Of a DNA stretch of 64,000 nt, positions 23,133-33,622 are shown in pieces. The stretch lies in NCBI GenBank assembly GCA_027405735.1, contig JAPEHQ010000017.1, forward strand, positions 193,501-257,500. Direction: 5' to 3'. The translations under genes were made by a program, and so were the position numbers. Below the pieces are notes generated by a model that had not been told where the DNA came from, searched no databases, and saw only the letters and a program-made list of their open reading frames with translations. This DNA is from Mucor racemosus. Lineage: Eukaryota; Mucoromycota; Mucoromycetes; Mucorales; Mucoraceae. Every line of letters begins with the position of its first letter. Positions within the stretch are counted from its first letter, which is position 1.

Positions 23133-23507
23133 ATGAAACGAACAATATCGAGAAGAGAAACAGATAATAAACAGTCAAAGGATGAAGAAATCAATAACAC
23201 ATCTGCCAAAGAAACGATTGTCAACAACCCAGTATCCCAAGAAAAACTAGCATTTATTCAGCAAAAGCAAAAAGAGCTTGAGGAGGTAGAAAAACTCACT
23301 GAACAAAGTGGACAAATGGTGGATTTCTTTGAAAAAATACTCAATGTCACTCATATCGAAGCAGATAGCGCCAAAAGAGTTGGCGATTCATTAGAGAATT
23401 GGGAAAGAGTGTTTATGATGATGGGGGATATGAATAAAGGCAATGAAAACGAAAATGCAGTATGGGTGAGGTTGAAGGAAGACGTTCAAAACTACCAAAA
23501 ACAGTGA
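23133..23507 (+). CDS. Dad2-like DASH/DAM kinetochore complex subunit
   Basis: The DASH complex is a fungal-specific ring or sliding clamp that couples kinetochores to microtubule plus ends. Intronless, 124 aa. The core (residues about 37-95) reads QKQKELEEVEKLTEQSGQMV, then an amphipathic helix, then SLENWERVFMMMGDM. This matches the Dad2 layout of a long coiled coil ending in a conserved LxNWxxVxxxI segment. The N-terminal 35 residues are polar and disordered. The protein is short and helical, so a chance match is possible. Confidence 0.62.
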   Translation: MKRTISRRETDNKQSKDEEINNTSAKETIVNNPVSQEKLAFIQQKQKELEEVEKLTEQSGQMVDFFEKILNVTHIEADSAKRVGDSLENWERVFMMMGDMNKGNENENAVWVRLKEDVQNYQKQ

Positions 23508-23787
23508 ACCATGATACCAAAAATGCGAAGCTAGGATGTAGACCATCTTTTTCTCCACGCGATTTTTACAAACCAATTGCTTTAAATGTAAATAACAAAT
23601 AAATAAATGATATAAATCACTCACAATATGTAAATCAAGACATGTTGAATGCACATCCAAAGAGGTATAAATTATGAAATATCAAAGCAGGCTTTTGAAA
23701 CTCAAATTTTTCTTGTTGTTCTCTCTTTTTCTCTCTTTTTTTTTTTTTTTTTTTTTTTTGCCCTCTATTTCTGTATAAATAAAAACC

Positions 23788-25219
23788 ATGAGTGAACGTA
23801 GTTCATCACCCACCATGAGGTCGCCATCACCTCGTTCACCAAGACGTGGACGTTCCTATTCACCACGTTCAACTAGAAGTTCAAGTTCTCGTTCATATTC
23901 CCGCTCACGTTCACGCTCAAGATCTTATTCACGTCGTCGCAGGTCTCGCTCACGTTCACGCTCTCCTTATGCTAGAAGTTCAAGTAGAAATTATCGTCAT
24001 TACTACTCTAGATCTCCACCACCTCATCATCATCACAGACGCTCTCCTCCTCCACCTCGCAGTAGATATAGGTCAAGATCTCCACCTCCTGCTCCTCCTC
24101 TTAGACGTAGCAGCAGACCTGTCAATAAAGATTGCAGAGTTTATGTCAGTAATTTGCCTTTTGAAGTGACTTGGCATCAATTGAAAGATTTCATGAGAGA
24201 AGGTATATAGCAATTGCAATTATTGTTATTTAATGGTCTAAATCTTTCTATTTTTTTTAGCGGGTCAAGTAGCACATGTCGATGTTTTGAAAATGGCAAA
24301 TGGTAGATCGAAAGGGTGCGGGTAAGCAGGATTTCTCTTTTTATATATGCAGATTGTTCAAATATTAAAGTTGCTTTATATAGTGTGGTAGAATACCGAT
24401 ATCCCGAAGATGCAAAACGAGCTATTCATACAATGAATAAAGCCGAATTCATGGGTAGACCTGTCTTTATTAGAGAAGTATGATCAAATTTGCAATCAAG
24501 TCTACTATGGTTAATTAATATTTATTTGCATTGTTAGGATCGTGAATTTGAACATTCTGGGCCACCCAAAGATCCTCATGAAGCACCTGATGATTGTAGA
24601 CTTCATGTTAGCAATGTGAGTTTATTCATTCAATTTACGGAATTCATGCATAATTGATTTTTTTTTTAAAAAAAAAACTAGTTGCCATTAAATGCAAGTT
24701 GGCAAGATATGAAGGATTTGTTTAGAAAGGCAGGACGTGTGTTGCATACAGATATTCATACAGATATAGGATCCAGAAGACCTAACGGCCATGGAACTGT
24801 AATTTTTGACGATGCAAGATTTGCTCGTAATGCTATTGGTATGCATTTTGAATCAGCAGAAAAAAAGGAGTAGCTAAATGTTTTGTTTTAGAAATTTTGA
24901 ATGGATACGAGTGGCAGGGTCACAGATTAGAGGTAAAAGAAGGAAAATATGAAGATAGAGCTGTATCCACAACAACAAGCAACCCTAGACCTCTCCCCTC
25001 TACTACCAGCAATTCTAGACCTTTACCTCCAACAAGGCAATTAAACTTGGATTCTCTTAGTCGAGAGCCATTGAATAGAATCCCACCACCAATGGCAGAT
25101 ATTAGCAGCCATCATTATAATCAAGATTCTCCAATTGCCAATACTGTAGCACCTCTCATCAGTACTCCTTCAAACACAATTACAACCAGCATTTCACCAC
25201 CTATATCTGCAATGGCCTT

Positions 25220-25289
<70 letters not shown>

Positions 25290-25825
25290 CCATCACATCC
25301 ACCACAACCACCAGTGGAAACGATTCCACCACCATACCAAAATATGTATAGATATGGAGAGGCAGCGGCAGCTGCAGTAGTAGCGCCACCACCACCACCT
25401 CCCATGTATTCTTCAATAAGTTTAGTAGGTGGTCCTGCTGCTAATTTACCAACACATGGCCATAATCAAATCTTTGTAAATAATGTAAGTAAAATGTTTT
25501 TTTTTAATCATCTCAATTTAATCATTTCTTTTATTATTAGTTGCCATTCTCAACAACTTGGCAAGATTTGATAGATTTGTTTAGACATGTAGGACCAGTT
25601 ATTAGATCCGAAATTTTGACAATGAATGGACATCCCAAAGGTTCTGGATTTGTAAGGTTCGAAGATGCTGTAACATGCGAGAAAGCGATAGGTAAATTGA
25701 GACAATGTTGAAACGCGATATAACAGTTTATTGATTTTGGTTCAAAATTAGAAAAATTTCATGGTTACATGTATGGTGGCCGTCATTTGGACATTCGACT
25801 TGATAAATATTCTACAACAATTTAA
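23788..25825 (+). CDS. SR-rich RNA-binding protein with three RRMs (Gbp2/Hrb1-like)
   Basis: Probable nuclear mRNA-binding/export adaptor of the Gbp2/Hrb1 type. Eight exons: 23788-24202, 24261-24321, 24384-24477, 24538-24615, 24682-24838, 24892-25484, 25541-25691, 25752-25825, giving 540 aa. The N-terminal 110 residues are RS/SP-rich, typical of SR-kinase targets. RRM1 begins CRVYVSNLPFEVTWHQLKDF, RRM2 begins CRLHVSNLPLNASWQDMKDL, RRM3 begins IFVNNLPFSTTWQDLIDL. Between RRM2 and RRM3 is a linker with a CAA-encoded poly-Q run of over 20 residues (about 25221-25290). The stop is TAA after YSTTI. A poly-T tract and TATAAATAAAA lie just before the ATG. Confidence 0.9.
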
Positions 25826-26166
25826 ATAAAAAAAAAAAATAAAAAAATAAAAAGCTTTATATCAATTGCTAAAATATTCTTGTCAGTGATTCAAACAAGC
25901 GACCCGAGCGACCCGAGCGACCCGAGCGACCCGAGCGATCTAAGCGGAGAAATTATACATTAATCTAAATCCTGCAAAAACAAATCAACTTTTATTATTA
26001 AAAACTAAAACAAAAAATGTGAGCATAAAGAAAAACATCTGATGATCATTTTTATACCAAAAAGTATCAATAAATCATGTAAATTTATGCTATGAAAATC
26101 TTTTAATGATAATATTCCGCCATTTTTTTTAAAGAAAAAGCGGTGGCTGGAAATGCTTTCGATAAT
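25826..26166. other. Convergent intergenic region with a 9-bp tandem repeat
   Basis: Between the 3' ends of the SR-protein and RNase H2C genes. Four perfect GACCCGAGC units plus one degenerate unit occupy 25901-25945, an unusually GC-rich island for this locus. No gene seen. Confidence 0.6.
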
Positions 26167-26706
26167 TTAAACAGTGGGTAAAGGAATAGGTTCATGAATC
26201 TATAAAAGCAAATAACAGAATTAACGCTATGTTCAAATAAATTCTTGCTAGTAAACCTACAGCTTCTGATATATCAATCCATTTGTCTAGGGCGTTAATT
26301 CTTGGATCTTCTACATTCGGTGCTGTATCTTTTTTCCATAGAATAAATTCTTCGATTGTTTTATTTGTATTTTTTGTCCAAGGGATAGTTTCAGTTGTGT
26401 TCCCTTCTTCATCTACTTCTTCCATTACTTCGTCTTCATCATCATAGTCATCTGATGGTAATTTCTCGAATACTTGACCTATATGTACAACTAATCAATA
26501 AACAAATCTAGATCAAAATTCATAAATCCTTTTTTACATTGAGTCTTTTCATTTAAAACAATTGAACGACCTAGTAACTTTCTACCCAACATAATGGTCT
26601 CATATTGTTCGTCAGATCCCTTTTCATATTTGAAATATTGTTTAGTGTTGATAGGTCCCTCTTTGTCAACAGAAAAAGGGAATAAATGTGCTTTGATTTC
26701 AGTCAT
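26167..26706 (-). CDS. Ribonuclease H2 subunit C
   Basis: Non-catalytic subunit of RNase H2, which removes ribonucleotides and RNA-DNA hybrids from nuclear DNA. Three exons: 26538-26706, 26261-26478, 26167-26199, giving 139 aa. Seen: AHLFPFSVDKEGPINTKQYF (family LPC...GPA.v..YF pattern), LGRKLLGRSI (family RGR.L.G), an acidic central insert (DDYDDEDEV), EFILWKKDTAPN (family F.YWN.D..P) and ALDKWIDISEAIHEPIPLP (family WLd...aIH.P). The splice TGT|CAA and the short last exon restore the conserved IHEP ending. Length fits fungal Rnh203-like proteins. Confidence 0.85.
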
Positions 26707-27052
26707 TTTTATTTTTTTTTTTTTTTTGGTGTAAAAACTAAAACACGTCTACTAATTGATTCAAAACACGCGAATGAACCTTCTTTCTATCTATTCAAAT
26801 GGATTCCTGTTCAGTGTGACCGTATCAGCTCATTTTTTGGGACAAAAAAGACATCGGAGGAGAAGCGGAATCCGGGAGACCTTGAACCTGCACAAAAGAA
26901 AAGCTAATATTTCTCAATGAGAAAAAAGGACCCACGAAGACTTGAACCCTAAAACTTCTTTTGTACTTGACCCCCATTTTATGTTTTTTTGGGTAAAGAA
27001 TAAACAAGTAGAGTAATATCAGAATAAACATCCAGAAAACAAACTGAATACA
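26707..27052. other. Divergent promoter region between RNase H2C and the Doa10-like gene
   Basis: No gene seen. It must drive both genes. Two GGTTCAAG-type B-box-like motifs on the minus strand were tested for tRNAs and rejected. Confidence 0.4.
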
Positions 27053-29652
27053 ATGGAAGAAGGTAAAATCAGACTATTTCAAAAAATCAATAAATTGACG
27101 TTTTTTATGCAATTTTTAGAAGAAATATGCAGAGTATGTCGAAGTGAAGGCACAGTTGAAGAGCCCTTGTTTCACCCATGTAAATGCTCGGGCAGTATTC
27201 GTTTTGTGCATCAAGAATGGTATTTATGAACATTTGATTATATATTATATACATGTAAACTCATATAAACAAACTTTCATGCATAGTTTAATGGATTGGT
27301 TATCGCATAGCAAAAAAAAGTAAGGCTTTAAATATTGTATGGCATATGCTAATGCACTGTCGAAATAGATATTGTGAGCTCTGTAATCATTACTACAAAT
27401 TTACACCTGTATACAAAAATGACATGCCTACATCTATACCAAAGAGAATATTTTTAAGCCATTTAAAAAACATGCTATGCTCAATATTCAAATTGTCAAT
27501 ACGCGCATGTTTAGTTTGTTTTATTTGGCTCGGTCTAGTGCCATTTATCACTGTTTGGATTTGGAGATTCTACTTTTGGAATGCTGATACCACCAGTTAT
27601 TTATTCAACACATACTTCCTGTCAACAGCACAAAACAGTAATAATGAGACATTGATAATCAATGAAAAGGAAACCAATATTTGGAAAACACTCATGTATG
27701 ATTGTTTACAAGGATGGTTGATTTCATCAATTGTAACTGTAGTGTTCATTGCAGGATTTTTATTACGGGAATGGGTAATTCAAAATGTTCCAGCGGAATT
27801 ACATGATCAAGAAGAAGAAGAAGAAGAAGAAGAAGAAGAAGAAGAAGAAGAACAACAACAGGTAGAAGAAATTCTTGATTTAATACCACCACAATCTCCC
27901 CATCTTCCACCCGTAGTTGTTGTACCAATTCAAATACAGGCAGAAGAAGAAGATCAGGAACAAATACCAAGAATGCGAAGAGGAAGAATAAATAATCCAA
28001 GAAGACCACCCTTAAGGGAAGCACCATCTGATTATGAAAATTTAGAAGCCATGTGGCTCATGGATGAAGCTCAAGTTTCACCACCATTATATATGCTCGA
28101 AAGAGATCCATTTGATCTAGATCAAGATTCTGACGATAATGATGAAGATGATGATGGCTATTTCGATGAATCAGAAGAAGAGACTGCAAATCCTGAAAGA
28201 GTGCGCGAGATTTTAGGTAATATCCGAAGAGAGCAAGAAAATCAAAATCAAAATATACCCAATCAAATAATAAATCAAATTGATGAAAATTTACAACCAC
28301 AACCACAACAACAACATGAAGACATTGTCAATGTACCTCGAAATCAAGAAAATGAAAATATCGACAATGTAGCTAACGGAGGAGCTGGTGGACCAGAAGA
28401 CATTGATGGAATTTTAGAAGCCATTGGCATGAAAGGAAGCATATATATGTTGTTTCAAAATTCTGGGTTAATGACGCTTTTAATGAGTCTTTGTTTGGGT
28501 GTTGGTATATGGTTGCCGTATATCTTGGGTGTGTTTTTCATCACAGTAAGTTTTTTATTCGTTTGTATGATTGATTGAATTAACAGATCTTTCCGCAGGT
28601 ACGTCCTTGGGATGGCCTTATCTTATTAACAGATTTTGTACGATATCTGTCAGATCCAGCATTGGATTATATTTCTGATCTTTGGCTTGAATTTTATACT
28701 CAGTTGAACCCTGTGTCTCAATGGATACCTTCATGGACACCTACCGTTATCAAATCAACCATTCTAACTGCTGTTCAGATTGGACAAACTCTCTTAAAAT
28801 TCTTTTCAACAGGTGGAATAACTGATGCTTATATGGAATTTTTTCTCTTTACAACGACGACAAATGCCACAATGTCTAGTAATACTACCACATCTTTTTC
28901 GTCTGCTATTTTAATGGATCCAGCAACTACCACAGTACAATCTTATAGTGTTTCATTATGGCATGATCTAATCTCTTTTTACAACTACATGAAACCTTTT
29001 TATCAATCGTTTTTCAGTTATTATATCCAGATGCCTACGGGTGATACAGCTATGGATCGAGTTGGATGTATAGTAACTGGTTATATCATTTTAGTCATCA
29101 TTGGTTCACTTTATCTATTGAGAGCTCGGAGCATGTACGTTAGAATTGGCCATACAGCTCGTCAAATAATCCGTCAGCTCGGTATACTGCTCAAGGTAGC
29201 ATTTTTCCTTGTGATTGAGATTACAGTATTTCCTCTAGGATGTGGTATTTTATTAGATTGTGTAGCACTTTCGTTATTTTACAAGATTGGCGGTGAAGGA
29301 CATTTGCTGGCTATTCACAAACGAATGACATTTTTAAAAGAAAATGTAAAAAGTTCCATCTTTATGCACTGGGCGGTTGGTACAGGGTTCATGTTTTTGT
29401 TCAAGATAATGGTTACATTTTGTCGCGACATTGTAAGACCTGGAGTTATTTGGTTTATTCGAGACCCAAACGACCCTCAATTCAACCCTATCGAAGATTT
29501 AGTGAAACGGCCTGTATTTACAAATTTAAAAAGAATTGGTGCAAGTGCTGTCATCTATGGCTTTGTAATTGAATTTGGTGTAGGTGGTCTAGTGGCTGCA
29601 ATTGGCGCTATATTTGATGGCATTTTACCATTAAAATGGAGTTATACGTAAG

Positions 29653-29691
<39 letters not shown>

Positions 29692-31198
29692 AAATGAATT
29701 CATACTGATTTTGTTCTACTTTAGACAACCTTTGACTACAATTCCAATTGATTTGCTTGTAGTGATGACAGTTGTTCCTACAATGATTGAATATTTTGAC
29801 CCAAAACAGTTGATGGAAAAAACAATGGTTCAATGGACAACCTGGTTGTGCCACCAGCTTCGCTTAACATCTTTTCTATTGGGTGGAAGGCCAATTAATG
29901 AAGAGGGTTACATCTATTACAAAACTTGGAGGGCCTGGATTCAACGCCCCGAGTTGAATAATGCTACGCTTCAGGGACCTAATGACTTGGCAGTATTCAT
30001 CAAGGATGGTTTACTTGTCCGTGCGCCGAAACATGATGGCGTCCAATACGTTCCTGGACGTCGCATGCTTGTTCCCGTGGACCCGATCACATTGGAAGCG
30101 TTAGATCCATCTGAAAGAAGTTTAGGCCACCCTGCAACAAGATCCGATCAATATGAGGAGCAAGAAGAACACACTACGATTGTTTATTTACCACCTCAAT
30201 TCAAATTGAGAATGGGAATATTCATGTCCATCATGTGGATTGCATGGAGTGCAGTATTATGCTTTGTATTTGTAGGCCCAATTGCTGTTGGAAGATGGTT
30301 GCTTCAATACAATGGCATTGTTGCTCAACCAGGAAAGGAAATTCATGATATTTACGCTTACTTTATCGGTGGATGTGTTATGATCTTGATCGGAGTCCTA
30401 GTAACGAAATCCAAATCTGTCATTTCGAAGTTGTCAACATTTGAGTTTAGTTATGTACTTTATATTATAAATTGGGTATGATTTCTTGGACAAAAAAAAT
30501 ATAGCTGTAGCAATACACACACTAACACCATGATAGGCTTTTAATTTCATAACTATCTTGATGTCTTTTGGTATAATAATTCCTTTAATTTTCGGTTGTA
30601 TTCTTCAATTATACCTGATCATACCATGTCAAAATTGGGGTTCCAGGGCACCGATAATCGATTTATTTTCTGTTTATACAAATGGCCTGGTTTGTTTGAC
30701 ACTAGTTGATGGAATCGTATCCGTATTACCAAATCAAACTCTTGCTCAATCGTTCAACAGGGTAATCATTCAATTTTTTATTATTTTCTATTTCACTAAA
30801 GCATCTTTTAGTTTAAGGAAAATGGTATCAGTCGATTCAATTTCAGTAAAGAAATGAGTGAATTGATTGGGCCATTGATCATAAATGGATTATTGGCAAT
30901 GTTATTACCTTTTTCAATCGTAATAATTCGAAATTGCTTCGGTAAGAAACAAAAGAAGAAATCAATAACAAAACAAAAATCACTCAAAAAATTTTTTCTC
31001 TGTAACTGATTAGATCATGATACGACAAACCAGGTTAGATTTCTTCAATTCATATATCCAGCTGCCTTTATTGGCTTGGTTTCGTATTACTTTAGCAACG
31101 CATTTACCAAGTTCGGAAAACGATGGTGTCAATCGGTTCGGGAAGACCATTATTTAATAGGCAGAGTGCTACACAACATGGATACGTCAGCATCTTGA
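27053..31198 (+). CDS. Doa10/MARCH6-type RING-CH membrane ubiquitin ligase
   Basis: ER and inner-nuclear-membrane E3 ligase for ER-associated degradation. Nine exons: 27053-27062, 27120-27219, 27287-27319, 27369-28545, 28599-29647, 29725-30475, 30537-30761, 30812-30941, 31014-31198, giving 1219 aa. RING-CH at the N-terminus: [33 protein letters not shown]. Then multiple membrane helices with a cytosolic acidic loop (poly-E from a GAA microsatellite at about 27810-27850), and a C-terminal element [15 protein letters not shown] that matches the conserved Doa10/MARCH6 C-terminal motif. Exon 1 codes only ten bases, so automated prediction may miss the true start. Size is close to yeast Doa10 (about 1300 aa). 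Confidence 0.93.
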
Positions 31199-31859
31199 TG
31201 TTAATTATAATTACTACATTCTCTACTTTTGTTTATATTGAAGATGAATTTATAATTACAATAAATTCATTACTTCAACACATGTTTATTAACTATTTAT
31301 TGATTTGAAGCTTATTTTTGTATACAAATTACATTTATTGAATTAATGCAAAGTCAATTGTATATAAAAAAAGATTTTTCTACACAAATAGTACCCTCGT
31401 TTTTTTTCTGTTTTGAGGCATTCAGTAAGAAAAACAAAGAAAATAAAATTGTAGAAAAAGAACTGAGTTGATGCCATCCAATAATGCATGAGGTCCCGTC
31501 AAATTTATTCTTTATTTAGCACCATCAGCGATTAAAAGAGAAATTTGGGGGGAGACATGGTTATAAATGATGTTGGTTTCATACTCCTCAAAACTGGCTT
31601 TAATGTTTCACCATAGCTATATGGATGTGGTGGGTGCTGCTGTGTAAGGTACACAATTGAGGAGTTTACTCAATATTGACAAAAATGCGACAACATCCGT
31701 CGATAAAGAGGTGGCGAGACTCATATGTCGATAATACCACGCGAGCGGGATTTAAGGTTCTAATATTTTCATATAAAAAGAGCCCATAATTGATCGACAA
31801 TTTCATTTTTTTATTCAATTCAATTCAATTCAATTCAATTATATATCATACATTCAAAA
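31199..31859. promoter_or_regulatory. Promoter region of the secreted DPBB protein
   Basis: No gene seen. ATATAAAAAG at about 31771-31780 lies 80-90 bases before the downstream ATG and is a good TATA box. An AATTC pentamer array (about 31816-31840) forms the 5' leader. Upstream is AT-rich sequence of unknown role. Confidence 0.6.
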
Positions 31860-32402
31860 ATGTCTTCTACTACCACTACTTCATCTCGTATCGTTCTTTT
31901 CCTTGCCGTTGCATTGATTGCTTGCATGTGTTTGGTATCTGCTGCTCCTGTTACTAAAGATCTCGAATCGGAAGCTGGTTCTTCCACCACTACTACTACC
32001 AAGGCCAAGAAGCATACCAAGACCAAGACTTCTACCACCTCTACTGCTACTGCTACTGCTACTATTAAGAAGAGCAAGGCCTCTTCTTCTTCATCTTCTT
32101 CTTCTGGTGATGCCACTTATTACAACACTGGTCTCGGATCTTGTGGTTGGACTAGCAAAGATTCTGATCTCATCGTTGCTCTCAACCACGGTCAAATGGA
32201 AAATGGTGCCAACTCAAACAATAATCCCAACTGTGGCCGCACCATTACTGCTACCGGCCCTAATGGATCAGTCACTGTCAAGGTTGTTGATACTTGTCCT
32301 GGTTGTGCCAATGGTGATTTGGATTTGAGTCCTGCCGCTTTTGCAAAGATTGCTGATATGTCTGCTGGTCGTGTTCCTGTTACCTGGGATTGGAGCTCTT
32401 AG
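31860..32402 (+). CDS. Secreted double-psi beta-barrel (RlpA/expansin-like) protein
   Basis: Intronless, 180 aa. A hydrophobic signal segment (IVLFLAVALIACMCLVSAA, residues 11-29) predicts secretion. A T/S/K-rich spacer of about 50 residues, likely O-glycosylated, follows. The C-terminal domain starts GDATYYNTGLGSCGW and contains NPNCGRTI, VKVVDTCPGC and DLSPAAFAKI, the conserved cysteine and Asp positions of small fungal RlpA-like/expansin-like DPBB proteins. These are thought to act at the cell wall; enzymatic activity is not shown for most. The strong TATA box and pyrimidine-biased coding suggest high expression. Confidence 0.88.
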   Translation: MSSTTTTSSRIVLFLAVALIACMCLVSAAPVTKDLESEAGSSTTTTTKAKKHTKTKTSTTSTATATATIKKSKASSSSSSSSGDATYYNTGLGSCGWTSKDSDLIVALNHGQMENGANSNNNPNCGRTITATGPNGSVTVKVVDTCPGCANGDLDLSPAAFAKIADMSAGRVPVTWDWSS

Positions 32403-33622
32403 ATTTTTTGTTGCCAATTTTTTTCTCTGGTAGAATTTAAACAACATTTTTTATTCCAAAAAAACAAATCATTTATATAGCTTGATGTTATATATCTTCT
32501 CCTTCTACACAATTCAATTATATACATTCTCTCTCCACATTGATCTCTTTTTGATAAAGAGTGGACTGGTTCCAATATAAAATAAAAAACACTTGATTTA
32601 CCCATATCTTTTGATAAGATATGAACAATTCTAATTACAATTTGGTTTATTTTGTTTCTTTTTTTGATGTGTGTGCCTTAATTTTTATATCGCAGTTTAA
32701 ATCGGAATTTGGTTAGGTGCAGAAATTCAGGGGCCCATTTTGGCCCAGCCTTCTATTAATTAACGCGCTCGGAAATTGTACTATTTTAAGGCAGTAAAAC
32801 AACAGATTTAGTAAGCATTCTCAAAAAAGATCTGATACTGTCGTATTGTCTGTATGTTTCAAAGTAATCTGGCCCACTATTTTCTGGTATAATTTGGGGG
32901 ATCTACATTTACGTCATGAGGTATAGGTCAAATTTACTCAAAATGGCTCAAAAATGTATTATATAACATAGGATTCAACAACATATCGAAACCAAAAACT
33001 AGAATTCTTTTCCTCTACTGAATTAATTGAGACAATACAGGTTTTTATTCATTAATTTAAAAATTGGATGATCATTATTTTGCCGTTGAACATAAATAGA
33101 AGAATCCAATTAGGTTTCGATAATATTTTGTCATTCAAGAAGACATGCTTAAATTATCGTGTGTATTTGCACGATTTTTTTTTTTATTATGGAAAATGGA
33201 AAGAATCCAAGCGGGGGCATTTTAATGCGGGTACTTTCGAAATCGCAGATCTTTTGTTGGTTACACCTTACGTAAAAATTCTATCAACCTAATGGGATCT
33301 GAATTGAATTGAATTGAATTGAATTCGAGATCAATCAAGAAAGGAAAAATATGTTTATATGCAAATTGGCAACATTACGCTTTTCTTTCTCAATGTTTTG
33401 ATAATGGGATGAAAACGTCGTATGGTAATATTGTGATGATTTTATCACGCAGTTTCAATTATCCTAAAAAAAAATCAAGGGCGAAACATTTGAAATGTTA
33501 AAAATAGATACATCATAAATGTGCTTATATCATGGCATTCATCATATGTGTAAAATATGCTTTTTTTTTTTATTACAAGTAGAATAGTAATCAATTGAAT
33601 AATTTTTAGGGATGTTTTTTTT
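32403..33622. other. Intergenic, no gene seen
   Basis: 3' flanks of the DPBB gene and of the convergent chitin synthase gene. A GAATT array is at 33300-33324, mirroring the AATTC array before the DPBB gene. Open frames at 33068-33292 and 33319-33501 have no recognisable features. Confidence 0.4.

Noticed and set aside
25121..25416. Poly-Cys and poly-Val ORFs on the minus strand
   Set aside because: Antisense frames of the CAA poly-Q tract in the SR-protein gene.
26880..26960. Two GGTTCAAG B-box-like motifs on the minus strand suggesting tRNA genes
   Set aside because: No acceptor stem pairs at tRNA distance, the T-stem pairing is poor and no anticodon arm can be drawn.
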